Source of the DNA: Diphasiastrum complanatum
Lineage: Eukaryota > Streptophyta > Lycopodiopsida > Lycopodiales > Lycopodiaceae
Length of the DNA stretch: 64,000 nucleotides
Assembly (NCBI GenBank): GCA_029204225.1
Contig: CM055114.1
Coordinates: forward strand, 20,119,634 to 20,183,633
Direction: 5' to 3'
Below the pieces are notes generated by a model, which was not told where the DNA came from, did not search any database, and saw only the letters and a program-made list of their open reading frames with translations. This document shows, piece by piece, positions 29,800-42,699 of this stretch. How positions within the stretch are numbered: the stretch's first letter is position 1; the number at the start of each line of letters is the position of its first letter. The position numbers were made by a program, and so were the translations under genes.

Positions 29800-31465
29800 T
29801 TGGCATGTAACAACTACTCCTATCGGTTTATGATTATGGTGATTTGTACTGTAACATTTTATTGAGGCATTTAATTCATCCATGTTTGGCTATGATAGGG
29901 GGTAAAAAGTTTGGTCTTGTAACAGTTACATCTATGCTTTTGATGAATGTTAGGTCCCCATGGTACTTAATAAAACCATCGAATGCAAAGCCGATAGATT
30001 CTCCCATAGGTTGGAGTCTTTCTACAGTTGGCTTCAATGCAACCATGTTTATTGGGCTATGGACCATTCTTGCAAACCTAATGAGAAAGAACTAAAGGAC
30101 TACAAAACCTTTGCACTTAATAAATGACCTCTATTTGATACACTTATAGCCTTTGACACCCTTATAATAATGAGACCTAGATATTAGATAAGATTTGGAT
30201 ATTGGCTTTAACAAGTTACCTCAGCACGCTCCAAGATTATGAATTGAAAAAGACGTTTCTTCAAATGTAGATGTGGTTCAGTGAAATATAGAAACAACTC
30301 CCTGGTCATAAGGTTTGACCATGAATTATGGTATATCATGAACAATCTGGATAGGTTTTTTCGTAGAATTACGCATCAAACACAACTTAATGCTTTGTTC
30401 ATGTGGCTAGGTAAATTGGCCACAGAATTGGTAAGAACACAAACTACTTTTCTCTACACAAGTAACTACATGATTGATGTTGTTATTGAATTTTTTTAAG
30501 ATCCTTCTGTGAAACTCTTGTTTTGCACTAGGTGATGCTGATGCTATTCCCATGATTGAATGCTTAATAAAAAAGCCTAGTTTTTTTTACAATGGCTGGT
30601 CAAAATGTCCTTACAAACAAATGTAGTGGTTCTTTTAATCCAAACACTCTGTGAACATATATGTCAAGTGGTGAAGCAAGCACAAATAAGAAACAAAAAT
30701 ACCATCCCTACAAACTGCATAGCCAAGTGGATGACAAGAAAGCTATTGAAAATGCTACAAAAGAACGAATTGATAAGCTGACTTTCTATCATCATTATTT
30801 ATAGGTGGAAAAAGAGGAAACAAATAAGAAAGTCATTGTCAATGAGATATGTAGATTTGAACCAAAAGTGAAGAGAAATATTTCTAAGTATCTCTTACAT
30901 TTATGTTATGTTAATTGTGTATTTAAAAGTTTGGATGTTCTTGCATTTTATGAAAAAACAATTATATGAATTATTAGAATTAGTTGATGACACATTTGAA
31001 GATATTATGTTTGATGGAAGTACATGGAGTGGATCAAAGAATATTGGTACAAACCTTCCAATGTGTTTTGCAACTTTCATGTTGACATGTTTGATTCTTG
31101 TCCATGGATGACATTAACAAGTTTACACCATTTATATCACAACAACATGGTCATTTGCTTAATTTCAATTGCCATTTTATTTGACACAAGGATCTTAGAT
31201 ATGCTTTGTGTGAGGGTCTAAGTCATTCAGTTATGTCCTATTTTGAATGAAGTGGTTTGTGAATCCATGGATGACCTATATCAATTTGCTAGAATACTTC
31301 CATCTTTGAGAATATTGGATAACAAAGTGGTGAGTAAGATTGCTTTTAAGGTTAAGGAGTACACCGCTCTACAATTTTCTTAGGACCAAAAAAACATTTG
31401 CACTACAAATGGTTGTACACACATAATGATTTGATGTGTGTAATGAAATCACTCGGTACTTTGAA
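29800..31465. repeat. Region T, left-arm copy: decayed, unidentified
   Basis: Short frames on both strands (e.g. MSSGEASTNKKQKYHPYKLH from 30,661, plus; VDDTFEDIMFDGSTWSGSKN near 30,985, plus) hint at an old coding element. Stops are frequent and no domain could be assigned. Partners: 39,100-40,990 inverted and 61,880-63,650. Confidence 0.4.
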
Positions 31466-31469
31466 ATAC

Positions 31470-32160
31470 AATTTGTCAAACGACTAATCAAACTAGATGA
31501 ACGAGAATTTTTGAGAACTCTAATCCTGTAAAATATCGTTTTGTTACATTGATGATTTATGTTTCATAAACAACATACATTGTTAAACAATACTTGTAAT
31601 AATTCTTTAATTGTAGAGTACGTTCTTTTATTCTATAATCAATACTTTACCTATTTGTAGCCATTGTAATCTCAAGCTGCATATATAATTGAACTTCACC
31701 ATAACAAAATACAGTGTAACCCTAATGAAGCAAACAATACCTATGCTAGATATAAGATGTCAAAATAAAAGTAAACAATTACTTGCAATCAATGAACTTA
31801 TTATTGCATTATGGGTTACTGAAAATGGTCGCCTGCTGACAAGCGATTACTCACAACACTAACCATAAAAAACCAGTAACAAGACAATAAATACGCCTTG
31901 AAACATCCAATACTTAACTATTTAATACCAATAACCATACTTACAATTATACTCACATGATTCTAGGGAAAAACAGACAAGTATGGCATAAGCCCTGACA
32001 ACCGATAAAATTTCACCTTATCACATTTCTTTAGGTAAATTGGGGCTGAAATAAAACAACGTTTGATTTTTTTGACATTGCCTATTTTGTCATAAACTCT
32101 TATTGTCAGGGATAACAGTTGGATTTTGACTATGACACTCGTCTTCCTTACCTAACTAAG
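31470..32160 (-). repeat. Dispersed repeat L, left-arm copy
   Basis: Inverse of 38,400-39,090, with the TATA-like GGCTATAAATAG equivalent mutated. Same boundaries as the other L copies. Confidence 0.55.
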
Positions 32161-32223
32161 CTTCGATCAAACTTTTACTCTCATATGTTGTTGTAGCTAA
32201 TCTTGAAGTACACCAGTTAGACG

Positions 32224-33144
32224 TGTTGGATTTATCCTCATAACGGATCTTTAATCTTCCATTCATCTATCTAGTTCTTCAGACTCATAGTCTTCATAGT
32301 CTATAAGAATACACGGGAATGGCTAACAATCGGGTTCGACAATGACAAACAATATCAAAGATGTTAAAACTATCGAATGTTAACAAAAATTGTTTCCACT
32401 TGTTGTGAAGCTAATGACTTTCCCTAATGGTTTTTGTATGTAGTTTTCGAGAAGCCCAATTAAATAAGTGACAATGCAATTTGGTTAAGTTCGAATTGTG
32501 ATCTACGACCAATAGCTGTCCTCAACTGTCATTTGGATAAGCCTAAATGGAATTCATAACTAGTATAAATTGTTGATTATTTTTTAGGTTAAGATTGATC
32601 ATTAGCTATTGATCTTGGAGATTAATATAGCGCATTGCTAGAAACACTTACTGCTTATTAGCGGAAGTGTCAAATAGAGTCAATCAAATACTTAGAGATA
32701 GTTTCGAGTACTTTGTTACATTTTCTATTGTTTTGTGCTCACGATTCTTTTGATTTGTACATGCTACTTACTGAATTATCGCATTCAGTACTATGTTAGA
32801 ATCAAAATGCTTATTTTTTTAATTGCAATTTGATTACGTTCTCTTATAGTTTTGTCTAAACTATTGAATACCTGAAAACATTAGCTATATTTGATATTGT
32901 AATATTCGATACAACAATGTTTTATTCAGTTATGTTTGTCTATGAAATCAATCTAACAGATTTTGATGATTTCAATGTTAGAATCAATTAGACTCGAATG
33001 TGGCGATAGTTGCGATAGTTTTGTTTGATTTTAGTAGGCGCAGTCATACAACGAGAGAAGGATTATTCCATAGAGCCCGATAGTGCATCTATCGAACACA
33101 ACAATTTCTCTATTGAGCATCTTTTCCTTCTAAGACTTCCAACA
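32224..33144 (+). repeat. Family C 5' LTR, left arm (921 bp)
   Basis: Ends CTTCCAACA directly before a primer binding site. The nearest upstream match to the expected inverted terminus is TGTTGG at 32,224, giving TGTTGG...CCAACA ends and 921 bp, with a TATA-like GTATAAATTG near 32,565. The 3' end is firm; the 5' end is inferred. Confidence 0.6.
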
Positions 33145-33156
33145 TGGTATTAGAGC
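33145..33156 (+). promoter_or_regulatory. Primer binding site, family C
   Basis: TGGTATTAGAGC, one mismatch from the initiator tRNA-Met site, immediately after the LTR. Confidence 0.85.
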
Positions 33157-33177
33157 ACTAATTTGCTAATTGCCAAT

Positions 33178-34141
33178 AGACTATGGGATGTTGTCACAGG
33201 AATTGAATTGAAGCTTGAAGACGACACAACCGGCTCCAAATGGAAACTGGATGATGGTAAAGCTTTCACGTAATCATTCTCAATATATTAGATAGGTGAA
33301 TTGGTATCTGAAGCTGAAACTTCAAAAGAAGTATGGGACAACCTGATGAGTGCACTATATGATGTGAGAGACGTGACTTCAAAGTTGCATCTTAGAAGAA
33401 AATTCTTCTCACTCAAGATATCTGCCAGTGATTTGCTTCAGAATAACGTTAACCAGTTGAAGAATCTGTTGCAAGAGATGGCAGTTGTTGGATCAGCTAT
33501 TGACGAGCAAGACACAATTATGACATTGCTATCGAGTCTGCCACCTACATACAAAAACTAGGTGATGATCATAATGACACACTCAAATTTAACTCTCTCA
33601 AGAGTAATCGCTACGTTGCTGCAAGAAGACAATCGAAGAAGCTCAGACAACTCTTCGAATTCAATATCACATGCTCTATATGTAAATAAACTTCACTAAA
33701 TGTTAGAAGAAAAAAGGCTTGAAACAATTTTTATCGAATTAGAAAGCGAGACAAAGTCAAGAGCACTTATCGAATCCCTAGTCGAAGAAGAAGATGTTTG
33801 ATAAATATTGCAACCATGATAATCATGAGATTAAGGATTTCAAGATATTGAAAGCGAAGAACGCCAACAAGAAGTAGTCAGATCAACAGACAAATGCAGT
33901 TACAGCTATATGTCAATTCCTAGTTCAAGACATGGATGAAGGAGCTTTATGATTAGAGATCAAAAAACACAAGTTGATAATGCTCGGTTTTTCAATTTTG
34001 GAGCCACTCAACATATGACCAGTCATTGCAACATTTTCATTCCTATACGCCTTGCAATACAAAGAAGATTCATTCATCTTGGCGATGATAGTGCACATAC
34101 TATCACAGGTGAAGGCGCTATAAGATTGAAGTTCCAACATG
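33178..34141 (+). pseudogene. Family C gag-protease, left arm, truncated
   Basis: Gag: LWDVVTGIEL, KWKLDDGKAF, SKEVWDNLMSALYDVRDVTSKLHLRRK, DTIMTLLSSLPPTYKN, with stops near 33,270, 33,294 and 33,559. Protease: NARFFNFGATQHMTSHCN, where the catalytic D-S-G is replaced by N-F-G, in all three copies. The frame ends at the palindrome's inner edge (34,141), where repeat L begins. Confidence 0.87.
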
Positions 34142-34144
34142 ACC

Positions 34145-34815
34145 CATAACGCAAATGATAAGTTTATTGATTGCAAGTAATTATTTATTTTTATTTTGAC
34201 ATCTCGTGTCTAGCATTGGTATTGTTTGCTTCATTATGGTTACACCATATTTTGTTATGGTGAAGTTCAATTATATAGGCAACCTGAAATTACGACGGCT
34301 ATAAATAGGTAAAGTATTGATCACTAATGTACTCTACAATTAAAGAATTATTACAAGTAATGCTTAACAATGTTTATGATGCATAAATCATGAATGTAAC
34401 AAAATGACATCATCACAGGATGAGAGTTCTCATCCATTCTCATTCCTCTAGTTTGATTAGTCGTTTGACAAATTGTATTTCAAAGTAGGTAAGGTAGCAA
34501 TTGCACCAAACAGGTGAGCAAGCAAACCCCATAGGTATGCCATCGATTTGTTTCTAACTTCTATTTCGAAATTGAATGATACAGCTCGAGATCAACACAT
34601 TCTTCCACCAGATCAATGTTTGCTCAACCAATGTTCATAATCTTGTTGATTTTAGGTCAAAATCCATTGACCTTAATTTTATAACATAGGCTTCTGTGTT
34701 CTTTGGTTACATTTGCTAGCTTGTACACTTCATGTATCATGTGCGTGATAATTCTAGTTAACCTATCTGGCTTCGTAGTAGCATGTTTTCATAGCACTTT
34801 GAGATGCCACAAAAC
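34145..34815 (+). repeat. Repeat L (3' part) and flank, spacer of the palindrome
   Basis: Matches 54,065-54,732 in the same orientation. No coding sequence. Confidence 0.7.
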
Positions 34816-35338
34816 ATGCTTCAATCAAGAGGAGCCACTTGGCCTTCCACTTTGAATTATTGAATGAAGCTGAGGCCGGAATTATGCATAGAACAGTCAC
34901 CCGAACTATGATCATAAGATCAAAGAAGTTGTGGAGACAAGTGGAACCATGCTAGTTGCAGATGAAGAACACAATTTTGATACCGATACGATGCAGATTG
35001 TGACTCGCAGTCGCCAATGGAGCACATGATAGAGGAGCAAACATCCCAGTTCAAGATGAGCATACAACTCAAAAATCTAATTTGATGAAGGAAGTTGTTG
35101 AGGATGATATCGAAACATTGCTATTTGAAGATGGCTACCAACCTCCTAAGGAGATCAGAGAGAAATTCAAAAGAGCGAAGGTCAAGCCGACTGCTGAAGA
35201 AGTCCGAAAATTTGATTTGTCCGATTTAACCTCTGGTACGATTTTTCTAGCTTTACAATCTTTATTCAATAATGCTGGAAGTGTGATAGATTATGTTAGA
35301 GACAAAGAGTTCCAAAACTGTTGCTGGTGTCAACAACG
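34816..35338 (+). CDS. Block U, copy 2
   Basis: Same as 54,733-55,255. Frame from 35,082 (MMKEVVEDDIETLLFEDGYQ...) runs to 35,354, the last codons being from the joined integrase segment. It ends at a deletion joint with a shared AGGA. Confidence 0.4.
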
Positions 35339-36200
35339 AAGGAGTGTTGGATAGTTCGATTGTCTGAGCCTGTGAAGTCGATAAATTGATCCTAAATTGA
35401 GCCTGTGAAGGCTGATGAATAGCTTCGATTCAACAAAATCATACAACATATGAGTTCTATCTGAAGTGGTATAACCAATGAAAATGGATTTGATATTGTG
35501 GGAGTCTAGGTGATCTCCTGTAATATCTGCACATAGGAGATTCGATAGTGAAGGGTTGGAGCCTATCCAAGTTTCATATGGTGATTTGTTTGAGAGCCCT
35601 TTAGTTGAGCATTTGTTTTGAATATATGCTACAGTGGAAACGGCTTTAGCCCAGAAGGATTTAGGAAGTTTCACGTGAGCAAGCATACTCTTAGCCGCGT
35701 CAACTAAAGGTTTGATTCTTTCTCTCAACAAGTCCATTCAATTGTGGTGAATAAGAAGCAATGAATTGTTGTTCAATGTCTTTGCTACGACAATACTCTT
35801 TGAATTCGGTTGAGATGTATTCTCCCCCATTGTCTTGACCTCAGTGCTTTACTTCTTCAATTTCGAGTTCTGCATGCTCCTTGAATTGTCCGAAGAGGTT
35901 GAAAGCCTCCAACTCCTGCTTAAAGAAATAAACAGTTGTTCTTCTCAAAAATAATTCTATAAAAGTAATAAAGTACTTTTCACCAAGTAACGACAAAATT
36001 TGCATCGGGCCACATATATCTAAATGAATAATGTCTAGAATATCTTTTGTTGCATACTTATGAATCAATCTAAATGGAATCCTAGTTTGCTTTCCAACAA
36101 TGTAGTTGTGATAGACAGGGAGGTCGATCTTCTTGTCTAGATGATCGAGATCAAGTATTAAGGATTGTCTAAACATGTTCAATATAAATGTATGATTCAA
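35339..36200 (-). pseudogene. Family C integrase, right arm/spacer copy
   Basis: Minus strand: zinc region (HTFILNMF, LPVYHNYIVGKQTR), DILDIIHLDICGPM, an in-frame TGA before GQDNGGEYIS, LNGLVER, then after a frameshift AAKSMLAHVKLPKSFWAKAVSTVAYIQNKCSTKG, SPYETWIG and GDHLDSHNIKSIFIGY. Asp and Glu of the core are present but the frame is broken at least twice. Confidence 0.85.
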
Positions 36201-36607
36201 GTGCCCTGACCTATAGTGCCAAAGTAATGAATCAATCTATATAAGTATCCAAGCCTCTTTCCGAGTGCAAGGATCTTATTCGTCCTATCAATAATTTGAC
36301 ATTGATCATATTCAAATTCTACCCTATGACATAGATTAGTAATTCGGCTTACTGATAATAGATTTTTTGACAGTTTAGAAACATACAAAACATTCAATAG
36401 TAACTTGAATTGGTCATGTTGGAACTTCAATCTTATAGCGCCTTCACCTGTGATAGTATGTGCACTATCATCGCCAAGATGAATGAATCGTTTTTGTATT
36501 GCAAGGCGTATAGGAATGAAAATGTTGCAATGACTGGTCATATGTTGAGTGGCTCCAAAATTGAAAAACCGAGCATTATCAACTTGTGTTTTTTGATCTC
36601 TAATCAT
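36197..36607 (-). pseudogene. Family C protease and pre-integrase, right arm
   Basis: 136 open codons: FFNFGATQHMTSHCN (active site D-S-G changed to N-F-G), GEGAIRLKFQHDQFKLLLNVLYVSKLSKNLLSVSRIT, LGKRLGYLYRL. The 36,415 end of the palindrome lies inside it. Confidence 0.87.
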
Positions 36608-37399
36608 AAAGCTCCTTCATCCATGTCTTGAACTAGGAATTGACATATAACTGTAACTGCATTTGTCTGTTGATCTGACTACTTCTTGTTGGCGTTCTTC
36701 GCTTTCAATATCTTGAAATCCTTAATCTCATGATTATCATGGTTGCAATATTTATCAAACATCTTCTTCTTCGACTAGGGATTCGATAAGTGCTCTTGAC
36801 TTTGTCTCGCTTTCTAATTCAATAAAAATTGTTTCAAGCCTTTTTTCTTCTAACATTTAGTGAAGTTTATTTACATATAGAGCATGTGATATTGAATTCG
36901 AAGAGTTGTCTGAGCTTCTTCGATTGTCTTCTTGCAGCAACATAGCGATTACTCTTGAGAGAGTTAAATCTGAGTGTGTCATTATGATCATCACCTAGTT
37001 TTCATATGTAGGTGGCAGACTCGATAGCAATGTCATAATTGTGTCTTGCTTGTCAATACTTGATCCAACAACTGCCATCTCCTGCAACAGATTATTCAAC
37101 TGGTTAACGTAATTCTGAAGCGAATCACTGGCAGATATCTTGAGTGAGAAGAATTTTCTTCTAAGATGCAACTTCAAAGTCACGTCTCTCACATCATATA
37201 GTGCGCTCATCAGGTTGTCCCATACTTCTTTTGAAGTTTGAGCTTCAGATACCAATTCACCTATCTAATATATTGAGAATGATTACGTGAAAGCTTTACC
37301 ATCCTCCAGTTTCCATTTGGAGCCGGTTGTGTCGTCTTCAAGCTTCAATTCAATTCCTGTGACAACATCCCATAGTCTATTGGCAATTAGCAAATCGGT
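36608..37399 (-). pseudogene. Family C gag, right arm
   Basis: SKEVWDNLMSALYDVRDVTLKLHLRRK, NYVNQLNNLLQEMAVVGSS, DTIMTLLSSLPPTYEN; stops match the other two copies. Confidence 0.86.
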
Positions 37400-37411
37400 G
37401 CTCTAATACCA
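37400..37411 (-). promoter_or_regulatory. Primer binding site, family C, right arm
   Basis: TGGTATTAGAGC on the minus strand, adjoining the LTR. Confidence 0.85.
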
Positions 37412-38332
37412 TGTTGGAAGTCTTAGAAGGAAAAGATGCTTAATAGAGAAATTGTTGTGTTCGATAGATGCACTATCGGGCTCTACGGAATAATCCTTCT
37501 CTCGTTGTATGACTGCGCCTACTAAAATCAAACAAAACTATCGCAACTATCGCCACATTCGAGTCTAATTGATTCTAACATTGAAATCATCAAAATCTGT
37601 TAGATTGATTTCGTAGACAAACATAACTGAATAAAACATTGTTGTATCAAATATCGCAGTATCAAATATAGCTAATGTTTTGAAGTATTCAATAGTTTAG
37701 ACAAAACTATAAGAGAACGTAATCAAATTGCAATTAAAAAAATAAGCATTTTGATTCTAACATAGTACTGAATGCGATAATTCAGTAAGTAGCATGTACA
37801 AATCAAAAGAATCGTGAGCACAAAACAATAGAATATGTAACAAAGTACTCGAAACTATCTCTAAGTATCTGATTGACTCTATCTGACACTTCCGCTAATA
37901 AGCAGTAAGTGTTTCTAGCAATGCGCTATATTAATCTCCAGGATCAATAGCTAATGATCAATCTTAACCTAAAAAATAATCAACAATTTATACTAGTTAT
38001 GAATTCCATTTAGGCTTATCCAAATGACAGTTGAGGACAGCTATTGGTCATAGATCACAATTCGAACTTAACCAAATTGCATTGTCACTTATTTAATTGG
38101 GCTTCTCGAAAACTACATACAAAAACCATTAACGCAAGTCATTAGCTTCACAACAAGTGGAAACAATTTTTGTTAACATTCGATAGTTTTAACATCTTTG
38201 ATATTGTTTGTCATTGTCGAACCCGATTGTTAGCCATTCCCGTGTATTCTTATAGACTATGAAAACTATCAGTTTGAAGAACTAGATAGATGAATGGAAG
38301 ATTAAAGATCCGTTATGAGGATAAATCCAACA
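37412..38332 (-). repeat. Family C 5' LTR, right arm (921 bp)
   Basis: TGTTGG...CCAACA; same length as the left-arm and 60-kb copies, as expected for duplicates. Confidence 0.6.
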
Positions 38333-38399
38333 CGTCTAACTGGTGTACTTCAAGATTAGCTACAACAACATATGAGAGTAAAAGTTTGATCGAAGCTTA

Positions 38400-39090
38400 G
38401 TTAGGTAAGGAAGACGAGTGTCATAGTAAAAATCCAACTGCTATCCCTGACAATAAGAGTTTATGACAAAATAGGCAATGTCAAAAAAATCAAACGTTGT
38501 TTTATTTTAGCCCCAATTTACCTAAAGAAATGTGATAAGGTGAAATTTTATCGGTTGTCAGGGCTTATGCCATACTTGTCTGTTTTTCCCTAGAATCAAG
38601 TGAGTATAATTGTAAGTATGTTTATTGGTATTAAATAGTTAAGTATTGGATGTTTCAAGGCGTATTTATTGTCTTGTTACTGGTTTTTTGTGGTTAGTGT
38701 TGTGAGTAATCGCTTGTCAGCAGGCGACCATTTTCAGTAACCCATAATGCAATAATAAGTTCATTGATTGCAAGTAATTGTTTACTTTCATTTTGACATC
38801 TTATATCTAGCATAGGTATTGTTTGCTTCATTAGGGTTACACTGTATTTTGTTATGGTGAAGTTCAATTATATATGCAGCTTGAGATTACGATGGCTATA
38901 AATAGGTAAAGTATTGATTACAAAATTAAAGAATGTACTCTACAATTAAAGAATTATTACAAGTAATGTTTAACAATGTATGTTGTTTATGAAACATAAA
39001 TCATCAATGTAACAAAATGATATTTTACAGGATTAGAGTTCTCAAAAATTCTCATTCACCTAGTTTGATTAGTCGTTTGACAAGTTGTAT
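38400..39090 (+). repeat. Dispersed repeat L, right arm
   Basis: Same as 61,195-61,870, with GGCTATAAATAGGTAA near 38,894. Confidence 0.55.
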
Positions 39091-39099
39091 TTCAAAGTA

Positions 39100-40990
39100 C
39101 CGAGTGATTTCATTACACACATCAAATCATTATGTGTGTACAACCATTTGTAGTGTAAATGTTTTTTTGGTCCTAAGAAAATTGTAGAGCGGTGTACTCC
39201 TTAACCTTAAAAGCAATCTTACTCACCACTTTGTTATCCAATATTCTCAAAGATGGAAGTATTCTAGCAAATTGATGTAGGTCATCCATGGATTCACAAA
39301 CCACTTCATTCAAAATAGGACATAACTGAATGACTTAGACCCTCACAAAAAGCATATCTAAGATCCTTGTGTCAAATAAAATGGCAATTGAAATTAAGCA
39401 AATGACCATGTTGTTGTGATATAAATGGTGTAAACTTGTTAATATCATCCATTGACAAGAATCAAACATGTCAACATGAAAGTTGCAAAACACATTGGAA
39501 GGTTTGTACCAATATTCTTTGATCCACTCCATGTACTTCCATCAAACATAATATCTTCAAATGTGTCATCAACTAATTCTAATAATTCATATAATTTTTT
39601 TTTTTATAAAATGCAAGAACATCCAAACTTTCAAATACACAATTAACATAACATAAATGTAAGAGATACTTAGAAATATTTCTCTTCACTTTTGGTTCAA
39701 ATCTACATATCTCATTGACAATGACTTTCTTATTTGTTTCTTCTTTTTCCACCTATAAATAATGATGATAGAAAGTCAGCTTATCAATTCGTTCTTTCGT
39801 AGCATTTTCAATAGCTTTCTTGTCATCCACTTGGCTATGCAGTTTGTAGGGATGGTATTTTTGTTTCTTATTTGTGCTTGCTTCACCACTTGACATATAT
39901 GTTCACAGAGTGTTTGGATTAAAAGAACCACCACATTTGTTTGTAAGGACATTTTGACCAGCCATTGTAAAAAAAACTAGGCTTTTTTATTAAGCGTTCA
40001 ATCATGGGAATAGCATCGTGCAAAACAAGAGTTTCACAGAAGGATCTTAAAACAATTCAATAACAACATCAATCATGTAGTTACTTGTGTAGAGAAAAAT
40101 AGTTTGTGTTCTTACCAATTCTGTGGCCAATTCACCTAGCCACATGAACAAAGCATTAAGTTGTGTTTGATGCGTAATTCTACGAGAAAACCTATCCAGA
40201 TTGTTCATGATATACCATAATTCATGGTCAAACCTTATGACCAGGGAGTTGTTTCTATATTTCACTGAACCACATCTACATTTGAAGGAACGTCTTTTTC
40301 AATTCATAATCTTGGAGCGTGCCGAGGTACCTTGTTAAAGCCAATATCCAAATCTTATCTAATATGTGTCTAGGTCACATTATTATAAGGGTGTCAAAGG
40401 CTATAAGTGTATCAAATAGAGGTCATTTATTAAGTGCAAAGGTTTTGTAGTCCTTTAGTTCTTTCTCATTAGGTTTGCAAGAATGGTCCATAGCCCAATA
40501 AAGATGGTTGCATTGAAGCCAACTGTAGGAAGACTCCAACCTATGGGAGAATCTATTGGCTTTGCATTCGATTGTTTTATTAAGTGCCATGGGGACCTAA
40601 CATTCATCAAAAGCATAGATGTAACTGTTACAAGACCAAACTTTTTACCCCCTATCATAGCCAAACATGGATGAATTAAATGCCTCAATAAAATGTTACA
40701 GTACAAATCACCATAATCATAAACCGATAGGAGTAGTTGTTACATGCCAACATGCCATGACAACAAACCATAAAACTTAGTGAGGTGAGGAAGATAGGTG
40801 TCATTTAGTCGTTATCCTTGAAGAGTGTCAAAAATGCCGAAACGCGTAAGTAAAATGTTGATTGGCATATGTCAACTTTGACCGGTCAACCAAAATGTCG
40901 ATCGATGTGTGTCGATGCGACACATCCAAATGTCGATCGATATGGTGCCACTTAATTTGAAGCTCGTCACCTACCTAGTCCAAATCTTTA
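39100..40990. repeat. Region T, right-arm copy, and W-box palindrome
   Basis: Mirror of 29,570-31,465 and direct copy of 61,880-63,790. Short frames on both strands, no assignable domain. TTGACCGGTCAA at 40,878-40,889. Confidence 0.4.
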
Positions 40991-41049
40991 AGGACTGCCC
41001 ATATTCCATCTATGTATTTGAATGATGGAGTAAACGTTAGGTTCAACGA

Positions 41050-41449
41050 GTGCCACTACAAAATCACAACGAAACTTATGATGACTGCTTTCACAATTGA
41101 TTACAACCACGATCTATCTTGTAAACATATTATTAGATTAGTCATTCATAAGCCTTATGAAAACTTACAAGATTAATTCAATGCATGTATCTATTTGTAT
41201 TGATTAACGACTTAAAATGGTAGCAACAGAGTGAGTCAAACATTAGACAGTCAAAGAGAGTGTGTGTGTGGTTGCCATAGCTATCACTATCGATTTGCAT
41301 TCTACATTTAGTTGCATATACATTTTCATGTGCTCCTGCAAGCTACACTTATTGTTTTTGTGTTTGTCTATGTAATCAATATATAATAGGCATAGTACAT
41401 GCATGGAGGAAAATCATTAAGCCCTCCAGCTTTGACATTTTTTTTAGCA
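41050..41449 (+). repeat. Family D LTR, right arm (outer end unknown)
   Basis: Ends TTTTTTTTAGCA at 41,449 before the primer site. The start is not resolved. Confidence 0.5.
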
Positions 41450-41461
41450 TGGTATCAGAGC
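41450..41461 (+). promoter_or_regulatory. Primer binding site, family D, right arm
   Basis: TGGTATCAGAGC, exact initiator tRNA-Met type site. Confidence 0.88.
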
Positions 41462-41599
41462 GATGTGATAATCAAAGCATGATTCTATCAATTTGATAGA
41501 ATAATCGTGTTCTTGTTTTGATAGAATAACTAGATATCCACAGTCATCGATAGATCATTGCGATTGTCAAGTATTTGATTTAGAATCTAACGAACTTCC

Positions 41600-42240
41600 A
41601 TATGGATTTACAAAGTAAGGTTGGTAGACAAGCTAGATGGATCCAACTATCTATGGAAATTCTACATGAGAACAGTGTTGATGGCCAAGCAGTTGTAGGA
41701 GATCGTCACTGGCATCAAAGCTAAACCCGATGCAAAATGGACAAGCCGTTTCTAAATGGAAGCTAAAGAATGGTAAAGCATTTGCTTCAATCATTCTAAA
41801 CATTCTCAATCCTCAGATCGGTCACGTCAGTCAAGCCCAAACTTTACAAGAAATGTGGGACATACTTAGCATTCTATATGAAGCGAGAGACGTGACTTCC
41901 AAGTTACACCTTAAAAGGAAAATTATCTCGCTCAAAATGTCTAATGGTGACTCTTTGCAGGCTCATATCAACTAGTTCAAGACTCTCCTAGAGCAAATGG
42001 TGACTATCGGATCAGTCATCGATGATTCAGATACAATTATGACATTGCTTTCAAGTCTGCCATCTACATACAAAAATTGGGTGATAATTATATCGACACA
42101 CTCAGATTTAACTCTAGCAAGAGTTATCATGATGTTGCTGCAAGAAGACATTCGCAGTCGGCACAGAACATCATATTCTTCGAAATGCGATCAGAAGTGC
42201 TTCTCAAGATGGCCTCTCACACATTAGCGATATGAAAAAA
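41600..42240 (+). pseudogene. Family D copia gag, right arm
   Basis: LVDKLDGSNYLWKFYM, then a shifted frame 41,730-41,975 (VSKWKLKNGKAFASI, MWDILSILYEARDVTSKLHLKRK), one TAG, then 41,997-42,227 (DSDTIMTLLSSLPSTYKNWVIIIS). No zinc knuckle or pol follows. Confidence 0.86.
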
Positions 42241-42359
42241 CAGCAATAGTTCTAAAGTTCTACTTCCACGATCATGCTTCTAGCAGAAATTTCTCTTTTG
42301 TGGAAATAGCAAGAAGGGACCGATTTTCTGAACCTGACAAGTGTACCCATTGTAGATAC

Positions 42360-42670
42360 CTCTTATTGTCCAGTGACATGAAACTTGTGTTTTCGCTTGC
42401 TGTCAGCGATCTCCAACAGCCTTGTTCGTTGTCCAGTGACCTGAAAATTTGTGTTTGCAATGGGTCTTCTTCTCGTCCAGTGATCTCCAGAAAGCTTGTT
42501 TGCTTTCCAATGATTTCTAGCAGGATGCAACAAAAGATTTACAATCTTCCTTGCTGTCCAACGATCTCCAAAAAAAACCTTGTTTGTTGACCATTGATCT
42601 TCAACAATTTATAAGTAAGAAGGAATTGACAATCTCTCTTGCAGTCCAAAGATTTCCAACAGCATGCAGC
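42360..42670 (-). repeat. Degenerate minisatellite, right arm
   Basis: Irregular 30-50-bp units with TTGTCCAGTGA(TC)CTCCA; mirror of 27,880-28,190. Confidence 0.7.
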
Positions 42671-42699
42671 TATCTGGCAGTTTTATGCTTGAATTTATT

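Larger units (their letters stand above)
24655..34141. repeat. Giant inverted repeat, left arm
   Basis: Pairs with 36,415-45,961 read backwards. Paired coordinates sum to 70,556 at the inner part (LTR 32,756-33,144 with 37,412-37,800) and drift by only a few bases to 70,539-70,559 further out. By eye the arms differ at about 1-2 positions per hundred plus microsatellite length. The spacer is about 2.27 kb. Confidence 0.93.

Noticed and set aside
29800-31465. Region T as a hAT or other DNA transposase
   Set aside because: Short segments such as DGSTWSGS suggested it, but frames on both strands are broken and no catalytic set, terminal repeat or target duplication could be found.
33925-34176. 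Minus-strand open frames over the family C protease (also at 36,410 and 59,200 on the plus strand)
   Set aside because: Mirror images of the protease reading frame repeated in each copy; no independent coding evidence.
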